Origin: a virus
Strand: one strand, 5' to 3'
DNA length: 20,007 nucleotides
Virus record (IMG/VR): IMGVR_UViG_3300034096_000126
Location: 1-20,007 of that record
Below the pieces are notes generated by a model, which was not told where the DNA came from, searched no databases, and saw only the letters and a program-made list of their open reading frames with translations. The number at the start of each line of letters is the position of its first letter. Position 1 is the first letter of the stretch. This document shows positions 1 to 7,163 of this stretch, one piece after another. The translations under genes were made by a program, and so were the position numbers.

Positions 1-713
1 AGGACAAAGACACGCTGGCGACTTCCGCCCGATACGTAGTTCCACCCCACGTTCGGCAGTTGCAGCACCCAGGTCGATGCTTTCGCGGTCAGTTCGACCT
101 CGACCTTGTAGTAGCGAATCTCCTGCTCGTTGACGACTTCCACGGCTGGCTCGCCACGAATGCCGTCTACCTTCCACGCCCACTTCGGCCAGCCGAGGTA
201 CGGGGCATTGTTGAGCGCCCCGTGGACCGACGCAGCGAGGTTGTAGTCGTAGGTCGCCCGGTTTCCACTGATGTGTGCCGTGAGCGTCGGCTCGTCCTCG
301 GTCAGCCCCTCGATGAAGTCCCCTGCCGTGTTGACCAAGGCACGAAGGTTGTCGCTGTTGTCGTAGTAGACGAGCGCGGGGATCTGCACTCCACCCGTCG
401 ACCACTTCCAGATGTCCGGCCGTGCCAGAGGGTTGGCGTCATAGTTCGCCTGCTTCGGCACCTCGTACTTCCAGACGACGAGGTGCGCCCACCTGTTCCC
501 GTCGTAGTAGTCACGAGAGACTTCCCACGCCTTGCAGTACGCCGCCTCGGGGTGCGGGTCCAGATACACCACGGGGACCGCGTTCACGACGGTCGTTTCC
601 GGGGTTGCCGGGTCGTCTACCTTGACGAGAAACTTCCGTTCAAACACGGGTGGCTCACCGAACCGTCGTTGGGCTTGACCGCGCGGCAGTTCCTCGTATC
701 CGATGACACCCAT
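1..713 (-). CDS. Tail protein downstream of tape measure, partial (runs off left edge)
   Basis: I do not recognise the family. The reading frame opens with ATG at 713, one base past the tape measure stop (TGA at 715-717), and stays open through 1, giving about 237 residues without a stop; the 3' end is missing. The translation begins MGVIGYEELPRGQAQRRFGE and is rich in Trp, Tyr and charged residues, with no signal peptide or membrane segment. It ends in beta-strand-like runs such as YYKVEVELTAKASTWVLQLP. In siphophage late operons the genes just after the tape measure encode distal tail or baseplate-hub proteins, so this is probably a tail-tip component. That is inference from position only. 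The tight junction argues for co-translation with the tape measure. Confidence 0.72.
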   Translation of the reverse strand, partial: MGVIGYEELPRGQAQRRFGEPPVFERKFLVKVDDPATPETTVVNAVPVVYLDPHPEAAYCKAWEVSRDYYDGNRWAHLVVWKYEVPKQANYDANPLARPDIWKWSTGGVQIPALVYYDNSDNLRALVNTAGDFIEGLTEDEPTLTAHISGNRATYDYNLAASVHGALNNAPYLGWPKWAWKVDGIRGEPAVEVVNEQEIRYYKVEVELTAKASTWVLQLPNVGWNYVSGGSRQRVFV

Positions 714-714
714 C

Positions 715-2952
715 TCAGCCTCCTGCCGCGCCAGCGATTTCAAGCGGCGCGGCTTGAAGCGCCCTCAGTTCACCGAGCATTTTCTGAAGCGTCTCGTTGC
801 TCTTGCGGTACTCGGCAATGGCCGGGTCTTCGCGGCCAGACGCCAGCGACATGAACATCTTCATGCCCTCGGATGACCGAATGTCGGCAACCTCAAGCGC
901 GTCGTTGGACTTGCCCTCCAGTGCCGACTTCGCCTCGCCTTGGAACCCACGAGCGTTGGCGATCTGATCCTCCATCCTCGCAACCTCGTCGTTGCGTTTC
1001 TTCTGTGCCGCGTCCAACGCCTTCATCTGGTCGACTTGACCCTTGAACTTGTCCTTGAGCTTGTCGGCCTCGTCAGCATAAGTCGCGGCATTGATCCGGC
1101 CGTCTTCCAGCTTCTGGTTGAGCGACGTCAGACCGCCCTCGTACTCAGCCGCAGCAGCGGCGCCTGCGGCACCAAACGCCGCCGCCGCTTCCGCAGCGGC
1201 GAAGAACGCGTTGGTCTGCTTGCTCATGGCCGCATCGTTTGCCTGCTCCATCTCGGCGTCGTCTTCGGCCAGCTTCTTGGCAGCGTCAGCCCTCGCCTCA
1301 AGAGTGCCGATCTGATCCTCAAAAGCCTTGCGAGCCTTGTCGGCAGCTTGGCCGTAGGACGTCTCGTTGAGGATGCCTGCCTCAAGCTCGCCTTGCAGGC
1401 CACGCAGTGACTCTTGGTATTGAACGGCAGCAGAGAAGCCTGCCTCGCCGTAGGCTTGTGCCTTCTCGATTGCCGACGAGATAGCGTCGTTCTGGCGGCG
1501 GATAGCAGCAGTGAAGTCGTCGGCTTCCTCTACAGACCCTGCCGCCGCGCCGCCATCCTCGCCGCCACCGCCAATGACCGCCCCGGCGGCAGCACCGCCG
1601 ACGTTCGAAGCGAAGACGCTTCCGAACATGGGCATCTTCGACAGGTAGTTGTACGCCGTGTCGAGCAGCGAGTTGAAGTACGCGATCTTTTTGGACACCC
1701 AGTCGAAGGCGCTGCCAACGCCGCTCTTGATAGCGTCCGCGAGGTTGTTCAGCCCGACGATGAACGGCGAGAGAAGAACGCTCGCCGCAAGCCCTGCGAC
1801 ACGAAGGACCACGCCGCCCAAAGACCCGAGAACGCCGACCGTCCGCATCGCTCCACTGACGAGCGTTCCGAGCAGCGTCCCGACAGGACGAAGCACCTGA
1901 GCAATCGGCGTCAGGAGCATGTTGGCACCAGCCGTCAGGTCAGCGAGTCCGTTGCGAAGTCCAGCAAAGCCCTCCGACAACCCCTCCAGCAAGCCAATGA
2001 ACGCGCTTCCGATCGTGCGTGTCACACCGGCTTCGGCCGCTTCCAGACGCTTCGACGCCTGCTCGGACTTCTCCATCGCTCTGGCAAGGTCGTCAAACTG
2101 CTTGACGTCGAGCGCCGAAATGGCGACCCCCATCGCGATCAAGTCCTCCCGAGCCGTGCCTGACTCAAGAGCCTTCTGGATGCTGAGGCTCTGAAACGTC
2201 TGCCCTGTCTTTGCAGCCTCAAGGTTCAAGGCTGCAACGCCTTTCGCTGCCTCATAGGCGGCATCACGCGAAGCAAAGAACTGGCGGGTGACATTGATCA
2301 CTGCGAGACCAAGGCCAACCATGGGGTTCGTCAGAGCCAGCGCTGCCGTCGACAGCACCCCCGCAGAGCCGCCAGCAACGCCAAGACCAATCCCAAGCAG
2401 CTTGAGTCCCGTGACGAGGTTTCGGGTCGTGGCGATGACCTTGATGCCCTTCGTGGCGAAGTCTGCGAACGCCGCCGGACTCTTGACGGCAGACCACAAC
2501 TGCCACTGTGCGTAGGCAGTAAGCAGACCACCCGCCCACTTCGTAGCGGCACCGGCCGCTTCCATGAGTTTGTCGGCAAGTGCATCGATGCCACCCGTCT
2601 TGCCGGACGCGGCATCGACGCTGCTGGAGAGGCGTTCAACCGAGTCCGCGGTCTTGCTGGCAGTGGCCTCAGCTGCCTTCATTTCTTGCTCGGCCTTGGC
2701 GACCGCGCGCCCATACACCTCCTGGGTAATGAGTCCTTTGGACATGAACTTGTCGAGCTTTTCGACCTTCTCGGCATACTTCTCTGCTGGGGTTCTGACT
2801 GACGCCGTGATCTTTGCGGCCTGAGCCAGTTCCTTCGACGTCGCAGCCGACGATGTCTCAAGCCGCTGGAGGCTCTTTTCCGCACGCGCAATTCCGGCGT
2901 CCATGCCAGAGGCGTTGGCCGTGATTCGGAATGCAAGGCTCTGCTCGGCCAT
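715..2952 (-). CDS. Tail tape measure protein
   Basis: 745 residues, the longest gene here. It sits directly after the tail assembly chaperone, the invariant position of siphophage tape measure genes. Residues 1-115 are a charged, coiled-coil-like helical region. Residues about 183-226 and 341-404 are long hydrophobic Gly/Ala/Leu/Val stretches, typical of the membrane-active part of tape measure proteins. Residues 476-660 hold two related copies of an Ala-rich helical unit of about 95 residues. The C-terminal 60 residues form another charged helix. ATG at 2950-2952 is preceded by GGAAGGG about 10 bases upstream and lies just after the chaperone stop. Using the usual rule of roughly 0.15 nm per residue, tail length would be near 110 nm (family rule, not measured). 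Confidence 0.9.
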   Translation of the reverse strand: MAEQSLAFRITANASGMDAGIARAEKSLQRLETSSAATSKELAQAAKITASVRTPAEKYAEKVEKLDKFMSKGLITQEVYGRAVAKAEQEMKAAEATASKTADSVERLSSSVDAASGKTGGIDALADKLMEAAGAATKWAGGLLTAYAQWQLWSAVKSPAAFADFATKGIKVIATTRNLVTGLKLLGIGLGVAGGSAGVLSTAALALTNPMVGLGLAVINVTRQFFASRDAAYEAAKGVAALNLEAAKTGQTFQSLSIQKALESGTAREDLIAMGVAISALDVKQFDDLARAMEKSEQASKRLEAAEAGVTRTIGSAFIGLLEGLSEGFAGLRNGLADLTAGANMLLTPIAQVLRPVGTLLGTLVSGAMRTVGVLGSLGGVVLRVAGLAASVLLSPFIVGLNNLADAIKSGVGSAFDWVSKKIAYFNSLLDTAYNYLSKMPMFGSVFASNVGGAAAGAVIGGGGEDGGAAAGSVEEADDFTAAIRRQNDAISSAIEKAQAYGEAGFSAAVQYQESLRGLQGELEAGILNETSYGQAADKARKAFEDQIGTLEARADAAKKLAEDDAEMEQANDAAMSKQTNAFFAAAEAAAAFGAAGAAAAAEYEGGLTSLNQKLEDGRINAATYADEADKLKDKFKGQVDQMKALDAAQKKRNDEVARMEDQIANARGFQGEAKSALEGKSNDALEVADIRSSEGMKMFMSLASGREDPAIAEYRKSNETLQKMLGELRALQAAPLEIAGAAGG

Positions 2953-2959
2953 CGCTTCG

Positions 2960-3615
2960 TCACCCTTCCTGCTGCCGCTTCCTCATTTCGGCCACCTTTG
3001 CAGCCAGTTCCTCTGGCGTCATCGGTGGCGGTAGGTATGGAGCGACGTCCTCCATCCTGATTGGCGAGCCATCGTTCTTCCGGCCGATCAGTGCTGCGAC
3101 GATCCTCCAGACTTGCTCCCACTCTCGGCCGAATGGCTCGTGATGTTTGTCGTATGCCCACCAGAGTCGGAACTCGGCTGCTGACATTCCGCCGATCTCA
3201 TCGAGGGTTCGGTGGAGGTGGCCGGCGAGCCTGAGTCGGAAGATGCGGGCTGGCCGGCGGCTGAGTTTCCCCCGACTTCCTCCACCTTGCGTGGCGAGAT
3301 GTCGTTGAGCGCGTCGCACGCCTCGTACAGGCGGTTGACGACCACGGCGTTATGGCTGGCGAGCAGTTCGACCTCGTCGTCCCCGAAGAGACGCTTGCCC
3401 TTCTCGTCGCACAGGCAGTAGGCCACGAGCCGCGAACGGAAGTCGGACAGCCCCTTCTCCTTTGCTCGCACGACTGCGTTGCTGTAGTCGTCCAACTCGC
3501 TGACGTTCATGGGCCGAAGATAGACCGACCCGCCCCACTCAGGGACTTCCACGACGACCATCTTGGCGGTCAAGTCGTCTATGGACTCGATTTGCGATCG
3601 CGTCAGAATCCCCAC
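2960..3615 (-). CDS. Tail assembly chaperone, long (G-T) product by -1 frameshift
   Basis: The frame ending at 2960-2962 is offset by -1 from the GTG-initiated frame and overlaps it. Reading 117 codons from 3615 to the AAC at 3265-3267, slipping back one base and continuing with CTC at 3265 gives about 218 residues. The extension has a well-formed T-like segment (RTLDEIGGMSAAEFRLWWAY, then a Pro-rich EDVAPYLPPPMTPEEL and a charged end). No good start or ribosome binding site serves this frame alone. In lambda the G-T fusion is made by the same mechanism at a few per cent of the G level and binds tail tube subunits; the ratio here cannot be known from sequence. The stop lies 7 bases before the tape measure start. 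Confidence 0.8.
3088..3615 (-). CDS. Tail assembly chaperone, short (G-like) product
   Basis: 175 residues starting at GTG 3613-3615. The ribosome binding site GGGAGG lies 5 bases upstream, and the start sits 1 base past the TGA of the preceding gene. The first 117 residues form a compact alpha/beta domain (start GILTRSQIESIDDLTAKMVV) in the position of lambda G-type chaperones between tail tube and tape measure. Beyond residue 117 the zero-frame tail is a low-complexity Ser/Thr/Gly/His-rich run, as expected for sequence whose real coding content lies in the overlapping -1 frame. The protein is expected to hold the tape measure in solution and recruit tube subunits during tail assembly, and is normally absent from the virion. 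Assignment rests on position, domain layout and the frameshift signal. Confidence 0.8.
   Translation of the reverse strand: MGILTRSQIESIDDLTAKMVVVEVPEWGGSVYLRPMNVSELDDYSNAVVRAKEKGLSDFRSRLVAYCLCDEKGKRLFGDDEVELLASHNAVVVNRLYEACDALNDISPRKVEEVGGNSAAGQPASSDSGSPATSTEPSMRSAECQQPSSDSGGHTTNITSHSAESGSKSGGSSQH
3265..3271 (-). promoter_or_regulatory. -1 programmed ribosomal frameshift site (GGGAAAC)
   Basis: In the zero frame of the chaperone the codons read GTC GGG GGA AAC. The last G of GGG plus GGA AAC forms the canonical X XXY YYZ heptamer G GGA AAC, one base different from the lambda G-T site GGGAAAG. Slippage moves translation from the G frame to the open -1 frame ending at 2960. No obvious strong stimulatory hairpin was identified by eye directly downstream, although the region is GC-rich. 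Confidence 0.82.
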
Positions 3616-3616
3616 A

Positions 3617-3970
3617 TCAGCCTCCCAGCTTGAAGTTGACCGAATACTCCTGCAGCGCGTTCACGGTCCCGCGCCATACAGGGTCATTGAACATCGCCCA
3701 CGACCACGACTCCGTGATACCGGGGCCGTTGATTGATAGCGATGCCGTCAAGCCGACGTTCGTGCGGCTCATCGCCGTGGAGGTTCGCATGACGACGCTC
3801 ACGCTTCCGGGGTCAACGTCCCCCGGCACGAACTTCTTGAGTCGGCTCGTGCTGTTGAGCGGCGTGTACGCGGAGGCTTCGGCCGTGCCGAAGGCGTAGT
3901 CGATGGAGACGACTTCGCCAAGCGCGACGCCATTCCAACTGATTGTCGTGCCTTGGGCGTCTTGGGCCAT
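3617..3970 (-). CDS. Tail tube-like protein, second copy
   Basis: 117 residues from ATG 3968-3970, with a strong GGGGAGGG ribosome binding site about 4 bases upstream. The sequence is almost all beta-strand and small polar residues (TTISWNGVALGEVVSIDYAF at the start, SVNFKLGG at the end), matching the single-domain beta-sandwich of lambda-like tail tube proteins and their relatives. It lies between a similar 120-residue protein and the tail assembly chaperone, where the major tail protein is expected. It could be the tube subunit itself, or a minor tube or tail-terminator relative; sequence alone does not say which of the two tandem proteins builds the tube. The start is 15 bases after the upstream stop. 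Confidence 0.62.
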   Translation of the reverse strand: MAQDAQGTTISWNGVALGEVVSIDYAFGTAEASAYTPLNSTSRLKKFVPGDVDPGSVSVVMRTSTAMSRTNVGLTASLSINGPGITESWSWAMFNDPVWRGTVNALQEYSVNFKLGG

Positions 3971-3985
3971 GAGACCCTCCCCAAG

Positions 3986-4348
3986 TCACTGCACGACGCT
4001 GAACGTCGCCTGACCTTTGACGAGTTCGTTGGTCGCCCACGTGATGTTGAACGACTCGCACGTGGCCGTCGCCCCGGCAAGCTGCTGCGAAGTCACGCCA
4101 GCGACGTAGCTGACGAGCGAGATGACGCCAGACGAACCCTCGGCCGGTGCGACCGTGCCGAGGATGCTCAGGGTCACCTTCTTTGGGTCTTTGAGTGGAG
4201 CCTGCTGGGTGCGCTTGTATGCCCCCTTCGCTTGCCCGAGATGGGCCGCGTCGAGCATCGACACAGAGCCACCCAAGTCGATGTTGGTGGCCTCGTAGGT
4301 GGCACCGGCGAACGTGAGGACTGTTCCCTGAGAATCATCGACGGGCAT
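3986..4348 (-). CDS. Tail tube-like (probable major tail) protein, first copy
   Basis: 120 residues from ATG 4346-4348, with AGGAG 8 bases upstream. The pattern fits phage tail tube subunits: an opening strand (GTVLTFAGATYEATNIDLGG), a central loop with PLKDPKKVTLSILGT, and a C-terminal strand pair (ITWATNELVKGQATFSVV). It is the better candidate for the main tube protein because its 60-base leader carries the same 17-base element and ribosome binding site layout as the major capsid gene, suggesting matched high expression. The following gene encodes a second protein of similar size and apparent fold. Neither has a signal peptide. Confidence 0.66.
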   Translation of the reverse strand: MPVDDSQGTVLTFAGATYEATNIDLGGSVSMLDAAHLGQAKGAYKRTQQAPLKDPKKVTLSILGTVAPAEGSSGVISLVSYVAGVTSQQLAGATATCESFNITWATNELVKGQATFSVVQ

Positions 4349-4410
4349 GGGCGGCGCTCCTGTGTAGGGGTGCTTTCAGTCTGGCCGATCCCACCCCACC
4401 CTTGCAGTTC
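4349..4410 (-). promoter_or_regulatory. Leader of first tail-tube gene with shared 17-base element
   Basis: The 60-base gap between the gp10-like gene stop and the tail-tube ATG begins, read 5' to 3' on the minus strand, with GAACTGCAAGGGTGGGG (4394-4410). It continues to a GAAAG, a CACCCC block, and ACAGGAG 8 bases before the ATG. The same elements in the same order precede the major capsid gene at 9125-9207. I cannot tell whether this is a promoter, an RNA processing or stability element, or a translation enhancer; no clear -35/-10 pair was recognised. Confidence 0.5.
4394..4410 (-). repeat. 17-base direct repeat, copy 1
   Basis: GAACTGCAAGGGTGGGG on the minus strand, starting within the TGA of the gp10-like gene. 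It is identical to the copy at 9191-9207 ahead of the capsid gene. A near copy (first 12 bases identical) lies inside the large terminase gene at 12232-12243. Confidence 0.85.
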
Positions 4411-4921
4411 AAGCCACGGCAGCGGCCAGTGTTTTCTCGCCTACGCGAGCCAGCCTGCTCATCGCCGCCGCTGTCATTGCGTCGGTGGCGACCCCACGGG
4501 CCGTCTCCAGCGGCCGAAAAGCGGGCATGGCCCCGAGGTTCGTCGCACGGGTGACGAAGTTGACCGGGTAGACGCCGACCCCAACCCACCGCCCACGCGT
4601 GTTCCACGAAGACGACACGCCCTTGCTTGTGCGATACCGAATCACCGTGCCGAACTCGACGAGGTGCGCGTGCTTGGATCCGGGGCCAAAAAATCCGACG
4701 TCTGCCGCGACTCGCCACGTACCTCGCTCGACCCGAGTCCCAATGGAGTCGGCCAAGTTGCCCGTCACCCGGCCGAGTTTTCCCACCTCGGCCCGCAGAG
4801 CGGCTTCGCCGACGCGAGCCGCCGCGATCACGCACGGCTCGACGTTGGCAACGCTCGCGGCCTCAGCCGCTGCCTTGACGTTCAACCCGATTCCTCTCGC
4901 CAGCTTTTCGATGCTGATCAT
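4409..4921 (-). CDS. HK97 gp10-like tail component
   Basis: 170 residues from ATG 4919-4921, overlapping the previous stop as ATGA. The family hallmark is visible: HAHLVEFGT near the middle (about residues 84-92), followed by a variable loop and then MPAFRPLE (about 134-141). These are the conserved blocks of the HK97 gp10 / phage minor tail family found between head-closure and tail-terminator genes and the tail tube. The N-terminal third is an Ala-rich helix. The protein is thought to act at the head-tail interface or in tail completion; its exact role differs between phages. The gene stop merges with the 17-base repeat that begins the tail-tube leader. Confidence 0.85.
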   Translation of the reverse strand: MISIEKLARGIGLNVKAAAEAASVANVEPCVIAAARVGEAALRAEVGKLGRVTGNLADSIGTRVERGTWRVAADVGFFGPGSKHAHLVEFGTVIRYRTSKGVSSSWNTRGRWVGVGVYPVNFVTRATNLGAMPAFRPLETARGVATDAMTAAAMSRLARVGEKTLAAAVA

Positions 4922-5349
4922 GCAGCCTCGTCCTCCACGCGAATCTCGTAGGACTGCGTCACCGTGTAGTCAGGGAGCATCTGGGCGTCCTGCGGAATCT
5001 CGACGCCGTCAGACTCGCTCAGGAACGTGCATCGCTGGACGGTACACCCCCCGAGCGTCCCGCGAAACTTGTTCAATGCAGAGCGGACCTTCTCTGCGGT
5101 GTCCAAGGCACCAACATAGCTTCGGTCGTAGACCTTGACCTCAAGCGTCACGACCGGGCGCTCTACGGTCCCGCCGAGCGATGCTGGCGACTGAGAGTTT
5201 GCCCGGCGGAACACGATCAGCGGGTACGGGGTCTTCTGGGGAGCAATGATCGGAAAAACTCGATTGCCGATCACTGGCTGCGTGGTCGCGTGCGAAGTCA
5301 GCCAGTTGAAGATCAACGCCGACAGCCTACGTCCCATTCCGTTTGCCAT
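4918..5349 (-). CDS. Tail terminator-like protein (DUF3168 family)
   Basis: 143 residues from ATG 5347-5349, chosen over an in-frame GTG 18 bases upstream because GGAGG lies 5 bases before this ATG. Family features are RVFPIIAPQKTPYPLIVFRR (about residues 31-50), the later strand VTLEVKVYDRSYVGALDTAE and a helix with KVRSALNKFRGTLGG. They fit the DUF3168 fold shared with lambda gpU-like tail terminators, which cap the tail tube and join it to the head. The position between the head closure gene and the gp10-like gene agrees. The stop overlaps the next start (ATGA). Confidence 0.8.
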   Translation of the reverse strand: MANGMGRRLSALIFNWLTSHATTQPVIGNRVFPIIAPQKTPYPLIVFRRANSQSPASLGGTVERPVVTLEVKVYDRSYVGALDTAEKVRSALNKFRGTLGGCTVQRCTFLSESDGVEIPQDAQMLPDYTVTQSYEIRVEDEAA

Positions 5350-5350
5350 G

Positions 5351-5692
5351 TCAGCCTCCTGCCTCACTCGGGATGTGCCGCTGAACGCACGTGATGATCG
5401 AATAGAGCTGCCCCTCGTAATCGTCGATCGCAGCGATCTCCAGCTTTCGGTCGCGGTACTGAACCCACATGTCCGAAGTCAGCGATGGCAGGAATCGGAT
5501 CACGACCTTGTAGAGCGTGACGCCGACTTGCTGCCCGTACTGCTGCTGCTCGCGGGACGACAGCGGACGCACGGCACCCCAGACTTTTGCGACGAGCGAA
5601 GGGGCGAGCGTCACCTCGCCCGTGTCGTTGCGTGTCTGGACGGCACGGTAGATCGTCAGCCGATCCGTCAGTTCACCGGCGTTGACTGGCAT
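5351..5692 (-). CDS. Head closure / head-tail adaptor protein (SPP1 gp16 / HK97 joining type)
   Basis: 113 residues from ATG 5690-5692, overlapping the preceding stop as TGATG. A longer in-frame upstream extension is open but lies inside the connector gene and has no ribosome binding site. Typical family pattern: MPVNAGELTDRLTIYRAVQT at the N-terminus, then WGAVRPLSSREQQQYGQ, VTLYKVVIRFLP and a C-terminal DRKLEIAAIDDYEGQ, corresponding to the small beta-barrel of phage head-tail joining proteins. It is expected to bind under the portal/connector and close the filled capsid. The gene is tightly coupled at both ends. Confidence 0.83.
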   Translation of the reverse strand: MPVNAGELTDRLTIYRAVQTRNDTGEVTLAPSLVAKVWGAVRPLSSREQQQYGQQVGVTLYKVVIRFLPSLTSDMWVQYRDRKLEIAAIDDYEGQLYSIITCVQRHIPSEAGG

Positions 5693-6336
5693 CAGTAGCC
5701 GCTCCAGCGGACAGTGTTCAGCATCTGCTTCACGCCCATCGGGACGATGTTCAACGCTCCAGCCGCCGTCATTTCTCGATTGCGGTAGAGGTGTGCCACG
5801 AGCATGAGGATGGCAGGCTTGACCGCAGCGGGAACCTTGGTGCCGTCTTCGCCATACCCTGCCCACCATGTCAGGGTGACGGCGTTCCGGTCCACGACGT
5901 AGGACGGCCACGACTGCCCGTAGAGCGGACGCACCCCGCCGGGCGTCTGGTTCCGATCGACGCGGTACTCGCTCGCAGGCAGCGTGACAACCGTGCCGAC
6001 GCCGTTGATGACATTCGTCGTGTAGGTCAGCGAGACGTCCGTGAACCCTGCCGCCGTCGCCATCGGCGGGAACGGCAACCGGAACTCCCACGGGAACGCG
6101 TCCGTGCGAAGCTGCCACTGAGTGTGGATGAACGTCCGCTCCGTGTACCGCTCGGCCCACTCCCTCGCTGCCGAGATGTAGGTGGCGAACAGCGTCAGGT
6201 CTTCGCTGGTGTCGTCCACGCGACACTGCGCCTTGGCTTCGGCAAGCGACACTGGCTCGACGATCGGCTGCGTCAGCCGAATCAGCGAGCGATACTCGAC
6301 CAGACTGCGATCAAGCAGGTTCCGCTGCGTGGTCAT
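5692..6336 (-). CDS. Head-tail connector protein (phiE125 gp8 / gp6-like)
   Basis: 214 residues from ATG 6334-6336. The segment PVSLAEAKAQCRVDDTSED (about residues 28-46), followed by a helix containing YISAAREWAERYTERTF, is the classic signature of the phiE125 gp8 / HK97 gp6-like connector family. A beta-rich middle and a C-terminal helical part (PAAVKPAILMLVAHLYRNRE) follow. These proteins form a ring under the portal and link it to the closure protein. The frame starts 26 bases inside the end of the glycosyltransferase-like gene. Its length is within the usual range for the family. Confidence 0.85.
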   Translation of the reverse strand: MTTQRNLLDRSLVEYRSLIRLTQPIVEPVSLAEAKAQCRVDDTSEDLTLFATYISAAREWAERYTERTFIHTQWQLRTDAFPWEFRLPFPPMATAAGFTDVSLTYTTNVINGVGTVVTLPASEYRVDRNQTPGGVRPLYGQSWPSYVVDRNAVTLTWWAGYGEDGTKVPAAVKPAILMLVAHLYRNREMTAAGALNIVPMGVKQMLNTVRWSGY

Positions 6337-7069
6337 CCTTGCTCCTCACTCTCCAGGTCGATGCAGGCTTGCCGGACGCCGAGTAGTCTCTCGTGGACTG
6401 ATGAACGGGAGTGGAAAGGTCGGCCCCCGGCCATGTCACGACGTATTCGCCGTGGCCGATGACGACACGAGGCGTGACGAAGACGCGATTGCCGCTTGCC
6501 CGCCACTGCTTCCAGAACCACATGTCGTCGTCGACGCGGCCATCGTCCCACTCGCCATCCTCGTTGGGAGCGCAGTGAAACCACGGCTTTCGCATCCGCT
6601 TGAGCGCTGCCGTCGAGATGATCGTGCAGCCGAAGTGTGCCGCGTCAACCTCCTGGGCCGGAGCGCCAAACCACTCGGCCGTCAGCCCGGCGCTCTGCGT
6701 CTTTCCAGCGCCTTGGAACGTCCCGAGCGGCGTGATCATTACCTTGCCGTCATCCCGCTTCGTCTGGAACGGGGCCAAGGCATCGCAGCCGAGCGCCATC
6801 GTGATGGCAAAAAGCTGCTCGACGTCCTCCCGAGACATGAACGAGTCGTAGTCCATCGCGAGGATGTATTCGCACTCGTCGATCGCGGCCTTGAAACCAC
6901 GCGAGAGGCACTGGCTCCAGAAGGCTCCCTGAATGATTGTCGGCTCGATGCCGAGCGGCAGGAGCGCCTTCCACCACGCCATGTGGTTGCTCGTGAACGA
7001 CAGGCGCGGCATCGACATGACCGCCTTCACGCGGATGTCAGCCTTCGTGGAACCAATCTCGACCAGCAT
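6311..7069 (-). CDS. Glycosyltransferase-like (GT-A fold) protein
   Basis: 252 residues from ATG 7067-7069, with GGAG about 8 bases upstream. The open frame extends further 5' but those codons would cross the decoration gene and a strong hairpin, so I reject the extension. The layout resembles compact GT-A/GT2-like glycosyltransferases: an N-terminal strand and loop (KAVMSMPRLSFTSNHM), a helix, then ECEYILAMDYDSFMSREDVE carrying a DxD-like DYD near residue 73, and a C-terminal block with DDDMWFWKQW and VVIGHGEY. A nucleotide-sugar-dependent activity is therefore predicted. The target is unknown: capsid or decoration protein, or modified DNA bases. It is the only apparently non-structural gene inside the head-to-connector block. 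Family recognition is by motif only. Confidence 0.62.
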   Translation of the reverse strand: MLVEIGSTKADIRVKAVMSMPRLSFTSNHMAWWKALLPLGIEPTIIQGAFWSQCLSRGFKAAIDECEYILAMDYDSFMSREDVEQLFAITMALGCDALAPFQTKRDDGKVMITPLGTFQGAGKTQSAGLTAEWFGAPAQEVDAAHFGCTIISTAALKRMRKPWFHCAPNEDGEWDDGRVDDDMWFWKQWRASGNRVFVTPRVVIGHGEYVVTWPGADLSTPVHQSTRDYSASGKPASTWRVRSKDDHAAEPA

Positions 7070-7098
7070 CTCGGCGTCTCCATGGTGGCTGCAAACGA

Positions 7099-7129
7099 AC
7101 GAGGGCGGGGCATCATGCCCCGCCCTCGT
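7099..7129 (-). terminator. Strong GC hairpin after decoration gene, possible intrinsic terminator
   Basis: A perfect inverted repeat with 14-base arms (7099-7112 and 7116-7129) around a 3-base loop, in the 94-base gap between the decoration gene stop and the glycosyltransferase start. On the minus-strand transcript the hairpin is followed by UUCGUUUGC, a weak U-rich run, so it may terminate only partly or protect the 3' end of the upstream message. Confidence 0.6.
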
Positions 7130-7163
7130 GGGCGTCAGCAGCATGGTCGGCCTGTCAAGCCGA

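Noticed and set aside
4380-4410. Possible sigma-54 type promoter (TTGCA on the plus strand within the 17-base repeat)
   Set aside because: The spacing to the nearest TGGC is wrong, and it would fire against every gene in the window.
3953-4951. Long plus-strand open frames here and at 60-854, 6182-7216, 10583-11626, 16590-17594 and 18685-19566
   Set aside because: All lie opposite well-supported minus-strand genes, lack ribosome binding sites and show no recognisable motifs.
5693-6226. Upstream extension of the head closure frame
   Set aside because: It lies within the connector gene in another frame and has shadow composition; the ATG at 5692 forms a TGATG junction.
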